This document shows positions 35,954-43,897 of a stretch of 64,000 nucleotides of DNA, in pieces. The notes beneath the pieces were generated by a model. It was given only the letters and a program-made list of their open reading frames with translations, had not been told where the DNA came from and made no database searches. Source of the DNA: Marinomonas polaris DSM 16579. GTDB taxonomy: Bacteria; Pseudomonadota; Gammaproteobacteria; Pseudomonadales; Marinomonadaceae. The stretch is from positions 1-64,000 of the forward strand of contig NZ_FQVF01000024.1 of assembly GCF_900129155.1 (NCBI RefSeq), written 5' to 3'. Each line of letters starts with the position of its first letter. Position 1 is the first letter of the stretch. A program made the translations under genes and the position numbers.

Positions 35954-37404
35954 TACTGAACATCACTCCCTACTAGCACATAATCGCTCAAAAGCTCACT
36001 CTCAAACTCTACAGAGACTTCTTCGAACATCCCTCCTAACTGCTCAAAATCAAGATATTCTTGAGTAGTAGCAATGCTGGAATGCCCCATTCTTGATTTA
36101 ACCTCAGAAAGTATCCGTCCAGATTTGTAGCCTTTACTCTCAAGCCTCCTGACTAAGTTCATGCCAAAAGTCGCCCGCAAATCATGAAACTTGAAATAAC
36201 CGACATCTGGAAATTCTGATTTGAGTTTCTTTCTAAATGTATTTAGATTCATTCGTACCGTATCACCCTTATTTTGAACGAAATCTGCTGAATTCACTGA
36301 ATAATACGAGTCGGTGTTCTGTCGATCTTGAATTTCTTGCTTTGATATATAAAAAGGAGAAGCTGTTTCGGTTAAGAATAAATAATTTAGATCACCCTTT
36401 CCGTAATAAGATCGACCCATGAGTGACTGATGATAATCAGCAGTTGCATAGATATAAAGGTCTTCAATCAATTTTCGAGGAAATAGAAGTCTGTGAAGCT
36501 TTCCTCGTTTTGTATTTATAAGATAGCCTTCATTTTCAGCACCGTTACCAGCCTGTATTTCAATGCAAGATAAATTATCAGATATAATTTTTCGGTATGC
36601 TGATCTAATATGATGAACTCTTATCGTACATACGGTTTGAATTCGAGCCCCCGTAGACAAAGCTATTCGCATCATTAACTCAAGATGGTAAGGGCAAAGT
36701 TGTCTGTCAAAAGCACTAAGAATGCTTCGTTGCTCCTCAACCCTGAGAGGGCGTAGTTCCCCCCCGTCACTGATTCGATCAAGCCGTTTATGAGGCTTTG
36801 AATGCTTGATCGCGATATCAGATGTGGTAACCGTTTTAAAACGCCCAAAACCTTTTGCATCGAGAAATTTAATGAATCGATTTATAGTTTTGAACGGAAG
36901 GTTTTTGAAGTCTTCTTCGGAAATGAAATTTTCTTCCGCAATCGTTCTATAAAAATGGACGACTGCATTAATAATGTTTGAGGCATATTGCGGGTTCAAA
37001 CCTTTCACAATGAACGACTGGAGCATATCTCTAAATAGGTAAGTAACTCTTTCGGATTTGTTAAAAGGAAAGTGCATGAAATGGGTACCTGTGTCTTCAA
37101 GAAAACGAAGATAGGCAAGGAGATAGTTAGCCCGACTTCTGAGAGTTTCCATATCCCAGGGCTGCTTACTCTTAAGAACGGTTAGGAGATATGCGTTCCC
37201 AATTTCCCAGGGAAGTCCATCACTCTGAATCAAAACTGGAACCTTCGGCCACCATCCTTTTGCAGGCTTAAACTGGCAGTTCTCAATTGGGTCAACGCCT
37301 TGGAGATCTGGGAATTCAAATTCGCCAAAGTAAAATCGAGGTATCTCAATAAGCTTGGCTGTTGATTGAAATTGATCACCTATTCTGAAATCGCTTCCCA
37401 TCAT
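35953..37404 (-). CDS. Tyrosine recombinase/integrase (483 aa)
   Basis: A complete tyrosine recombinase: Arg254 in ALSTGARIQTVCTI, a Lys in the beta-hairpin ILINTKRGKLH-like stretch (NTKRGKLHRLL, 298-306), His407 and Arg410 in FKFHDLRATFG, His441 in RMGHSSIATTQEY, and nucleophile Tyr450. A helical SAM-like core-binding domain lies at about 80-200. ATG 37404 has GGGA 5 nt upstream. It is the first gene of the mobility operon, 76 bp from the right island end, with its promoter inside the terminal repeats. It is the best candidate for the main integrase. Confidence 0.92.
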   Translation of the reverse strand: MMGSDFRIGDQFQSTAKLIEIPRFYFGEFEFPDLQGVDPIENCQFKPAKGWWPKVPVLIQSDGLPWEIGNAYLLTVLKSKQPWDMETLRSRANYLLAYLRFLEDTGTHFMHFPFNKSERVTYLFRDMLQSFIVKGLNPQYASNIINAVVHFYRTIAEENFISEEDFKNLPFKTINRFIKFLDAKGFGRFKTVTTSDIAIKHSKPHKRLDRISDGGELRPLRVEEQRSILSAFDRQLCPYHLELMMRIALSTGARIQTVCTIRVHHIRSAYRKIISDNLSCIEIQAGNGAENEGYLINTKRGKLHRLLFPRKLIEDLYIYATADYHQSLMGRSYYGKGDLNYLFLTETASPFYISKQEIQDRQNTDSYYSVNSADFVQNKGDTVRMNLNTFRKKLKSEFPDVGYFKFHDLRATFGMNLVRRLESKGYKSGRILSEVKSRMGHSSIATTQEYLDFEQLGGMFEEVSVEFESELLSDYVLVGSDVQ

Positions 37405-37434
37405 TTGAATCCCAAAATATACGTAACGTCAACA

Positions 37435-37463
37435 ACATTAGTCGTTTCGGTGTTTTTTGTCAA
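37435..37463 (-). promoter_or_regulatory. Recombinase operon promoter at the island terminus
   Basis: Minus-strand TTGACA (37458-37463), 17-bp spacer, TAATGT (37435-37440). The -35 is perfect and the -10 weak. It lies between the two TTCGGTGT repeats, so integrase binding at the end could repress it. Confidence 0.5.
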
Positions 37464-37480
37464 TCCATAGGCTTCGGTGT
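37446..37480 (+). repeat. Direct TTCGGTGT repeats at the right island end
   Basis: TTCGGTGT at 37446-37453 and at 37473-37480, the second abutting host sequence (37481). The 27-bp period is compatible with two recombinase arm or core sites. Confidence 0.55.
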
Positions 37481-37789
37481 AAACCACTCGTGTGCGAGAC
37501 TACCTGCGCCTGCGTTTTTCGCTAGGGATAATTGTCGGGTTGCCGGAACGTAATGAGCCGCCACGCCGGGACGCCCACCCTTCCCATATTGAAGACCAAG
37601 AGTTCCTCGTAAAGATATCAGCAGTTCTGGCCCTTGTAATACAGACATTAGATCTTCTAGCGCTCGATAGAAATTAACCGCCGCGCGGTCCCTTTCTTCT
37701 GGCGTGACCCAACGTCCCATCTCAATGCCACGAAAATCAAATTGCCGCCGTATCGAGACAAAACTAATTGGGGATTGGTTATAAGGCAT
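37481..37789 (-). pseudogene. CLCA_X/LPD1-type zincin-like protein, N-terminal part (split by the island)
   Basis: The frame opens at ATG 37789 (MPYNQSPISFVSIRRQFDFR) and reads GRWVTPEERDRAAVNFYRAL, ELLISLRGTLGLQYGKGG, HYVPATRQLSLAKNAGAG and SLAHEWF (His100 to Phe103), the first four residues of the HExxH motif. At 37481 host homology stops; six island-encoded residues (TPKPMD) and a TGA (37460) follow. The remaining half lies at 23382-23822. The intact protein would be about 250 residues, the normal size for this family. The function of the family is unknown; HEWFH suggests a metallopeptidase-like fold. Confidence 0.85.
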
Positions 37790-37833
37790 TCAGACTCACT
37801 AACTAACGGTTAGACTCAAAGCAGCATTAGGTA

Positions 37834-38298
37834 TTAAGTAATACCAAATTGCTGGTTAAATTCAGCAATTTTTGAACGTCGCATATCTTTTAGATCCTGC
37901 AACTGACTCTCCACCTTACTTTTTACAATCTCTATTGTATCTGAATCAGCAGTGGCAACAGCATTTTCTAATTCGCGCTCATACTGATCTAATAAAGTAT
38001 CATAGTCATCTTGATACGCTTCCTCCACCAGCGCCAAAGCTACTTGATGCTGATAGCTAGCCGCTTGTTCCGTATGCTTTTGAATGTAGGCCAGTGAATT
38101 ATCAAAATACAGCTGCTTCAAAGAATCCTTTGCCGTAACGGAATTCTTAGAGGCGCTTCTTCTTTCATCCGATACGATTCTTGCAGAGGAGATTTCTGCA
38201 TCATAGCCCATGCCAGTTTGTGCAAAGCTGACTGGCACAGTATTTAAAACGAGAATTGCGGTAAGAGACTGCAGCTTTTTTAGAAAAACTTTCTTCAT
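37834..38298 (-). CDS. Small secreted helical protein, unrecognised
   Basis: A 154-residue protein with an N-terminal signal peptide (hydrophobic core about residues 11-23; cleavage near SFA-Q). The mature chain is highly charged and helical, probably coiled coil (LLDQYERELENAVATADSD, VESQLQDLKDMRRSKI). I do not recognise a family. ATG 38298 is preferred to ATG 38313 since the second fits the signal peptide better. A 21-bp perfect inverted repeat lies 29 bp upstream. Before the island inserted, this gene was directly upstream of the CLCA_X gene (44 bp) on the same strand. Confidence 0.7.
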   Translation of the reverse strand: MKKVFLKKLQSLTAILVLNTVPVSFAQTGMGYDAEISSARIVSDERRSASKNSVTAKDSLKQLYFDNSLAYIQKHTEQAASYQHQVALALVEEAYQDDYDTLLDQYERELENAVATADSDTIEIVKSKVESQLQDLKDMRRSKIAEFNQQFGIT

Positions 38299-38326
38299 GA
38301 TGGTCATTCTCAATCAGTTATCAGGT

Positions 38327-38374
38327 AAAACTTGCTTCATAATTAACAGTGAGGTTAATTATGAAGCAAGTTTT
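38327..38374. repeat. Perfect 21-bp inverted repeat
   Basis: Arms 38327-38347 and 38354-38374 are perfectly complementary around a 6-nt loop (agtgag). Each arm starts AAAACTTGCTTCATAA. T4 follows the stem in both directions, so it may be a bidirectional terminator of the DJ-1 gene, but the AT-rich stem and its position just upstream of a secreted-protein gene also fit an operator or a leader hairpin. Confidence 0.7.
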
Positions 38375-38390
38375 GATTCTATTGAGGCTC

Positions 38391-38448
38391 AAAGATAAGA
38401 ACAACACCCAAAGCACAGATGCACATTTTAACCTTATCTTTGTGCTTT
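38391..38448. other. Interleaved inverted repeats downstream of the DJ-1 gene
   Basis: AAAGATAAG (38391-38399) pairs with CTTATCTTT (38433-38441), and AAAGCACA (38410-38417) pairs with TGTGCTTT (38441-38448). The pairs cross, so they form either a pseudoknot or two alternative stems. It lies 37 bp downstream of the DJ-1 stop. Confidence 0.4.
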
Positions 38449-38484
38449 TTAGATCAATTACCTGACACTAGTCTTTATAGCACA

Positions 38485-39081
38485 CTATAAATATGGCGCT
38501 ATATTATGCACAACACGATTCACATACTCTTCATTTTCACCAACTGGGGCAACATAGTCGATAGCGTTTTTCGCTTCTTCAATGCTGTCTAACCGAGCAA
38601 TAACCCAAGCAGCAAGATAATGAGAAGCCAAGCAGCCACCAGCAGTAGCTACATTTCCTTTTGCAAAAAAAGCTTGATTAAGTACTTCAACACCAGCCTC
38701 TTTTACCCATGGCAATGTTGTTATATCTGTACAAGCAGGAACATCATCCAATAATCCCAGTTTAGCTAAAACTAAAGCGCCAGAACATTGAGCCCCAATA
38801 ACCTGACGACTTGGATCAAGTTGTATTTGCGCCATAATAGATGCATCAGCTACCACTTCTCTTGTTTTTATCCCACTCCCTATGATTACAGCATCAGCAG
38901 AAGATAAGCTTTCAAGGGAAGCCTGCCTTTCAATCACAACACCATTCATCGACTTAACTTGTTTAGTTGGGCTAGCAATAGATACTTTCCAGCCTTTATT
39001 TTTCACTCTGTTCAAAATACCAAGCGCTATAAATGAGTCCAGCTCATTGAAGCCATCGAAAGTTAAAATGGATATATTCAT
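38485..39081 (-). CDS. DJ-1/PfpI-family protein
   Basis: A 198-residue class I glutamine amidotransferase-like protein. The nucleophile elbow is GAQCSGALVLAKLGLL (Cys ~98) and a His follows in CLASHYLAAW. Related proteins act as glyoxalases, isonitrile hydratases or chaperones; the sequence does not decide which. GGGAG is about 9 nt before the ATG. It is monocistronic, with a 366-bp gap to the divergent phoX. Confidence 0.88.
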   Translation of the reverse strand: MNISILTFDGFNELDSFIALGILNRVKNKGWKVSIASPTKQVKSMNGVVIERQASLESLSSADAVIIGSGIKTREVVADASIMAQIQLDPSRQVIGAQCSGALVLAKLGLLDDVPACTDITTLPWVKEAGVEVLNQAFFAKGNVATAGGCLASHYLAAWVIARLDSIEEAKNAIDYVAPVGENEEYVNRVVHNIAPYL

Positions 39082-39322
39082 GATTTAATTTACTCCCACG
39101 TTTGATCATGAACATATCCTATTCCATCAATTCATGACAATTAAATTCATGAAATGCATAAAATTAATGCCCTTGTTACGAATACCCTTATTAGAATGCT
39201 CAACAGTAAAAAAGCTCGATTTAAAAGCCAAGCTGGGCATTTAGTCTGAGTTTAACCAATTGAAATAAAAAGCATTCTCATTCATGAATTGTTTTTTCTC
39301 TTTGCAACCAAATAATTTAAAC

Positions 39323-39356
39323 CTGTCACAGAAACTTCATCAAACCCTGATTTAAT
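39323..39356 (+). promoter_or_regulatory. Pho box and -10 of phoX
   Basis: CTGTCAC-AGAA-ACTTCAT (39323-39340), with the first half-site strong and the second weak; 10 nt later TTTAAT (39351-39356) is a good -10. The arrangement is that of PhoB-dependent promoters. Confidence 0.65.
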
Positions 39357-39447
39357 GCTTTTCAAGAACCATATCTCAGTGGCTCTCTCACTTTCTTTTT
39401 ACACACGTAGTTCAGGTTGCGACCTGTAGGAATCAAGGAAAAAAATC

Positions 39448-41343
39448 ATGACTAATTCTGTCGACTCAAATCGCCGTCGTATGCTCGGCTTTATGGCTGG
39501 TGCACCATTACTACCACTTGCAGGTGGTGTATTTAGCTCTACTGCTTTTGCTGGAATGACTGATGCCCCTCTTTCTTCTGTTAGCTTTGTTCCTATGGCC
39601 GCACCATCACTAAGCAATCCTGCAGCCATGTCAACCAATCTTATTAACTCAGCGATGCAATTGAAGTTCGAAGATGGCACAAGCCGCATGGTTAAACTGG
39701 ATTACCAACCATTCTTCATGACGGGCGACAAAGTTGCAGACGGTAATGGCAATACAGTGATTGCTGGTGGTTATTACGACATCAACAACAAGCCTATCCT
39801 TGATCCAAGTGCAGGAAATCGCCAATTTTTCTCAGACTGTCCAGATGGCTCTAGCTTATTAACCGTTAAAGACGCGAAAGTCGCTGGTGTTTACGGTAAT
39901 CACGTCTTTGCAGTCGTTCAATTTGAATATGCAACTCGCGATGGTGCTGGCGAAGACATGTACGGCAAGCTACCTTCTCCTATTGCTATTCTGACCTTAG
40001 ACCAAAATCCAGAAACCGGTGAATTGAAACTGGTTAAATACCACAACGTTGATACATCGAATGTCGGTGGTTTATGGATTACTTGTGGTGCGAGTCTATC
40101 ACCTTGGGGCACTCACCTTTCCAGTGAAGAATACGAGCCAGACGCGTCTAAAACGGATGACAAACAATTCAAAGCGTATTCTAAAAACCTATTTGGTGAT
40201 GAAAACAAAGGCAAACCATACAACTATGGTCATTTGCCTGAAGTAACGGTCAACAAAGACGGAACGGGCTCTATTAAGAAACATTACTGCATGGGTCGTC
40301 TTTCTCACGAGCTTGTACAAGTTATGCCTGATGAGCGCACTGTTATCATGGGTGATGATGCGACAAACAGCGGTTTATTCATGTTTATTGCTGATAAAGC
40401 TCGAGACCTTTCATCTGGTAAACTTTACGTTGCCAAATGGCATCAAACATCCAACAAAGGGCCTGGTGCTGGGAACATTTCTTGGATCAAATTAGGCGAA
40501 GCAACAAGCGATGAAATTCAACGTTTGGTCGATGCCGATATTAAATCGACTGACATCATGGAAATTCATACTAAAGACCCTAAAGATCCTAGCTTCACCA
40601 AAATTGGCTACGGCGGAAAATCTAACTGGGTGAAACTAAAACCAGGTATGGAAAAAGAAGCAGCCTTTCTAGAGACTCACCGTTACGCAGCATTAGTTGG
40701 CGGATCTTTGGGCTTTACTAAAATGGAAGGCACCACTGTCAACATTAAAGACAAAAAAGCCTATTCTGCTATGTCTTATATCTACAAAACCATGACAGAT
40801 GGCAGCAACGACATTCATGTTGAAGGCCCTAAAGCGGGTGCGGTTTATGAACATAAATTAACCGGCGGTCAAAAAGACAATAACGGCCAAGCAATCGACA
40901 GTGAATGGGTATCTGTTCACATGCATGCTCCTGCAAACCTGATTGGCGAAGACTTAGCAACGCCTGATGCACTTGGGAACACAGCTCACGCTGATCGCAT
41001 TGCAAACCCAGATAACATCAAGTTCTCTGAAAAACTTCGCACTTTGTTCATTGGTGAAGACAGTGGTAACCACGTAAACAACTTCCTTTGGGCTTACAAC
41101 GTAGACAGCGGCGAATTATCTCGCATCATGTCTTGTCCTGCTGGTGCAGAATCAACTGGCTTACACGCAGTAGATGAAATCAACGGCTGGACTTACATCA
41201 TGAGTAACATCCAACACGCTGGCGATTGGGATGACAAACTACACGCAAAAGTAAAAGATACTTTAGATCCATACATCCGCGCTAACTACAAAGACCGTTA
41301 CGGTGCTGCTGTTGGTTACATCACAGGTATCCCTAAGGTATAA
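39448..41343 (+). CDS. phoX: PhoX-family alkaline phosphatase
   Basis: A 631-residue Tat-exported phosphatase. The twin-arginine signal NRRRMLGFMAG is at residues 8-18, followed by a hydrophobic stretch and an Ala-rich cleavage region near STAFAG. The body is the PhoX (DUF839) beta-propeller type, with LSSEEYEPD, GRLSHELVQVMPDERTVIMGDD, and FIGEDSGNHVNNFLWAYN near the C terminus, the acidic motifs that bind Ca2+ and Fe3+ in this family. It hydrolyses phosphomonoesters in the periplasm. AAGGA precedes the ATG, and the Pho box upstream fits induction in phosphate limitation. Confidence 0.94.
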   Translation: MTNSVDSNRRRMLGFMAGAPLLPLAGGVFSSTAFAGMTDAPLSSVSFVPMAAPSLSNPAAMSTNLINSAMQLKFEDGTSRMVKLDYQPFFMTGDKVADGNGNTVIAGGYYDINNKPILDPSAGNRQFFSDCPDGSSLLTVKDAKVAGVYGNHVFAVVQFEYATRDGAGEDMYGKLPSPIAILTLDQNPETGELKLVKYHNVDTSNVGGLWITCGASLSPWGTHLSSEEYEPDASKTDDKQFKAYSKNLFGDENKGKPYNYGHLPEVTVNKDGTGSIKKHYCMGRLSHELVQVMPDERTVIMGDDATNSGLFMFIADKARDLSSGKLYVAKWHQTSNKGPGAGNISWIKLGEATSDEIQRLVDADIKSTDIMEIHTKDPKDPSFTKIGYGGKSNWVKLKPGMEKEAAFLETHRYAALVGGSLGFTKMEGTTVNIKDKKAYSAMSYIYKTMTDGSNDIHVEGPKAGAVYEHKLTGGQKDNNGQAIDSEWVSVHMHAPANLIGEDLATPDALGNTAHADRIANPDNIKFSEKLRTLFIGEDSGNHVNNFLWAYNVDSGELSRIMSCPAGAESTGLHAVDEINGWTYIMSNIQHAGDWDDKLHAKVKDTLDPYIRANYKDRYGAAVGYITGIPKV

Positions 41344-41399
41344 GAGTTCAAGTTTTAAGGACTAAGATTTAAAAGCTAATACCTTAAAGCTATAAAAAC

Positions 41400-41429
41400 G
41401 AAAAGGGCAACCATCTGGCTGCCCTTTTC
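41400..41429. terminator. Terminator between phoX and alaX
   Basis: GAAAAGGGCA (41400-41409) and TGCCCTTTTC (41420-41429), loop of 10. It ends in TTTTCTTT on the plus strand and has a T-run on the minus strand as well. It serves the convergent pair. Confidence 0.85.
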
Positions 41430-41447
41430 TTTATCTATTACCTGCAC

Positions 41448-42086
41448 TCAAACCAAATAAATTTCTACTCGCTCTTTGCCTTTACCGACGTTCTTTCTTT
41501 TTAATTTGATACTTCCAAGTTCTATCGTGCTTTTAACATGCGTTCCACCACAAGGAACTTGTGCGAAGCCATCAAGCTTCCAATATCGACGCTCTGCTTG
41601 CTCATCCGAAAAACCTTTTTCGACCGGCAAATCTGCATCAATTAACAACTGAGCTTGAGCTTGAATATCTGGCAGCATGGAAGAAATGCTTTCTGGCCAT
41701 TCAAAATCGATCCGACTTTTAGTCTCTGAAATATGCGCGCCCATTTTTTCTAAATTTGGTAGTGCTTTGTAAAATAATTCCAAAACCACTTCCGCGGCGA
41801 AGTGCAAACGCATCAAACTATAACGTCGAGGCCAATCAATTTTCACCAATACAGATTTACCTACGTTAAAATCAGGGTCCGCAGCAAGAGTATAAAAAAT
41901 AGATTTACCTGTTTTTTCCGCCTTAATGACTTCATAACCACCAATGCTTCCAGCATCACTTTCTTGACCTCCAGATTCAGCATAAAAAATGGTTTCTGCG
42001 AGCTGAATCTGATTGCCATCAATATGAGTAATAGTTGTCGTCAATTCAGTCTGATAAGGATCGATCCAAAATTGCTTTACCGTCAC
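41448..42086 (-). CDS. Alanyl-tRNA editing protein (AlaX-type)
   Basis: A 212-residue free-standing editing domain related to the AlaRS editing domain, which deacylates mischarged Ser- or Gly-tRNA(Ala). FYAESGGQ, RRYSLMRLHFAAE, and the second metal motif VPCGGTHV (CxxxH) are visible. The first metal motif, normally HxxxH, reads HFAAE (second His replaced by Glu), which may mark a subfamily or alter metal binding. No partner; it is followed by the phoX terminator. Confidence 0.85.
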   Translation of the reverse strand: MTVKQFWIDPYQTELTTTITHIDGNQIQLAETIFYAESGGQESDAGSIGGYEVIKAEKTGKSIFYTLAADPDFNVGKSVLVKIDWPRRYSLMRLHFAAEVVLELFYKALPNLEKMGAHISETKSRIDFEWPESISSMLPDIQAQAQLLIDADLPVEKGFSDEQAERRYWKLDGFAQVPCGGTHVKSTIELGSIKLKRKNVGKGKERVEIYLV

Positions 42087-42145
42087 AGTATTACTCCTTA
42101 CTTAATTGATGCATTCATCTAGTTATTCATCATAATAAACACATG

Positions 42146-42766
42146 TTAAGACAACAACAAAACAGCGATTGAAAAACAGACAAACATCGACCCTGTAATG
42201 GCATCTACCCACATCATATGTCGTACAAAGAAATCAGACACATAACCACACAACGTACTGTAGGTTAAATGCACAAGAAAAGTACAAAGCAACAAAATCA
42301 GAGTAAGGGTAACTGTCTGTGAAATCACGCTGCTCTCTTGATGAATAAAAGCAGGAAGCAGAGCGGTGAAAACAACTAAGGTTTTCGGGTTAAAAATAGA
42401 CAGAATAACCCCCGTTACGAATGTCATTTTCTTCCCGGGCTTTTGTGACTTCACATCTTCTTGTTTACTGTTAAATAAAGGCCATAAGATACGAATTCCC
42501 AAATAGCCGATATACAAACCGCCAACATACTTGATTACAGCAAAAGCCAACTTCGAGTGCAAAACTAACTCGCTCAGGCCCGTTACAGTTGCCACCGCAA
42601 CAACCCCCAAACCAAATACAATGCCTAACATTAAAGGCAGTGTTCGCCTTACCCCAAAGTACAAAGCAGAATTCAATACAGCAAGCGTACCTGGACCTGG
42701 CGTCCCTGCCGCAACCAAACAAATTGCTATGTAATACAAAACAGTAGCGCCACCAAGATCAAACAT
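42146..42766 (-). CDS. LysE/RhtB-family amino-acid exporter
   Basis: A 206-residue protein with about six membrane segments: FDLGGATVLYYIAICLVAAGTPGPGTL at the N terminus has the family signature, and SIFNPKTLVVFTALLPAF is the typical central motif. It probably exports amino acids or related compounds. GGAGGG precedes ATG 42766 by 4-8 nt; the ATG 21 nt upstream overlaps that site and is rejected. It is divergent from an AraC-type regulator, which is likely its activator. Confidence 0.92.
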   Translation of the reverse strand: MFDLGGATVLYYIAICLVAAGTPGPGTLAVLNSALYFGVRRTLPLMLGIVFGLGVVAVATVTGLSELVLHSKLAFAVIKYVGGLYIGYLGIRILWPLFNSKQEDVKSQKPGKKMTFVTGVILSIFNPKTLVVFTALLPAFIHQESSVISQTVTLTLILLLCTFLVHLTYSTLCGYVSDFFVRHMMWVDAITGSMFVCFSIAVLLLS

Positions 42767-42869
42767 AAACCCTCCTATATAAAGCAAGAATTTATTATCT
42801 ATATAGAGATATTTGCTTATAGGATAAAATTGCGTTTTTATGACACCTCAACAACCCAAAGGACATTTT

Positions 42870-43694
42870 ATGGAAACGGAAATCGGTTCACATTTCTTTA
42901 ATCTGGATTGTTACGATGGGATTGAATGTGTTCGAGCAAACTTCAAAAATCAGCACTTCTCAAAACATATACACGAAGGTTACGCTATTGGCGTCATTGA
43001 ACATGGGGCACAAAGTTTTTTCAGCCAAGGAGAAAACCATACTTCCGGCGCGGGTAGTTTAGTTATTGTGAATGCAGATACCGCCCATACTGGTGGCCCC
43101 GCCTCAGAAAATGGCTGGGGGTATCGAGCCATGTACCCAACCCCAGAGCTTTTTGATGATCTTTTGAGTGACTTAACATTCAAATCAAAAAACGCACCCT
43201 ATTTCCATCGTCCGATTATTGACGACGAAAAGCTTATAAAACAATTTAACCAAATATTCAGCTCTCTCGCTGATAAACCATCAAGGCTAACCCTAGAAAC
43301 AACGGTTTATAATTTTTTTGTACAATTATCTATCAATAGCAAAATCAACAGTTCAGTCATTCCTACGAAAAAGGCAAATAAATCATTACTAATTGCGAAA
43401 GAGTACATTCATGCTTATGCCAGTCAGGAAATTAGCCTAGAAAACTTATCAAGAATCGTTGGTATGAGTAAATATCATCTCATTCGCCAATTCCAAGCAT
43501 CGTTTGGCATCACTCCTCACCAATATCAGATTCAATCTCGACTACAAAAGGCAAAAACTTTACTCAAAAATGGTGATCAAGCAAGTAACGTCGCCTCAGA
43601 ATGTGGTTTCTTCGATCAAAGCCATATGAACAGTCATTTTAAAAAAGCACTAGGAACGACACCCTACCTTTATCAAAAAAGAATTAATGCATAA
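42870..43694 (+). CDS. AraC-family regulator
   Basis: A 274-residue regulator with an N-terminal cupin-like effector domain (KHIHEGYAIGVIEHGAQSFF, GSLVIVNADTAHTG) and a C-terminal AraC double helix-turn-helix (LENLSRIVGMSKYHLIRQFQ, FGITPHQYQIQSRLQKAKTL, VASECGFFDQSHMNSHFKKA). ATG 42870 has AAGGA 8 nt upstream; an ATG at 42840 lacks one. It lies 103 bp from, and divergent to, the LysE-type exporter. Confidence 0.92.
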   Translation: METEIGSHFFNLDCYDGIECVRANFKNQHFSKHIHEGYAIGVIEHGAQSFFSQGENHTSGAGSLVIVNADTAHTGGPASENGWGYRAMYPTPELFDDLLSDLTFKSKNAPYFHRPIIDDEKLIKQFNQIFSSLADKPSRLTLETTVYNFFVQLSINSKINSSVIPTKKANKSLLIAKEYIHAYASQEISLENLSRIVGMSKYHLIRQFQASFGITPHQYQIQSRLQKAKTLLKNGDQASNVASECGFFDQSHMNSHFKKALGTTPYLYQKRINA

Positions 43695-43897
43695 ACGACA
43701 CACATCAAAGTATTGCATTACAATCATAACCAAAACCTTGAAACATCTTATTTCATGCACTTTTTTACTATTTATTGAAACTATAAATACCCGTTATGAT
43801 GGACCCAGTAAACGGCTATATAAAATATAAGAATAACTATTATATCCATAAGCTATACCCTCCCCTATACACTAAAAATAGCTAAGGAAGCATTCTC

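Larger units (their letters stand above)
23825..37480. mobile_element. Arsenic-resistance integrative island inserted in a CLCA_X-type gene
   Basis: About 13.7 kb separate two halves of one host gene. Codons for HEWF end at 37481 and codons for HAFDHY start at 23822, so the insertion sits between F and H of the HExxH motif. The borders are good to a few bases (a shared TT lies at the junctions). Contents from right to left: promoter and terminal repeats, a tyrosine recombinase and two further large recombinase-like genes, a small coiled-coil gene, a Pho-regulated lipoprotein, the ars operon, and decayed IS30- and IS1595-type sequences. No relaxase or conjugation gene is present, so it should move by recombination and need another element for transfer. 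Confidence 0.8.

Noticed and set aside
37790-37833. CTAACTAACGGTTAG as an integron-type attC or tyrosine recombinase site
   Set aside because: It lacks the paired core sites of attC and lies outside the mapped island border.
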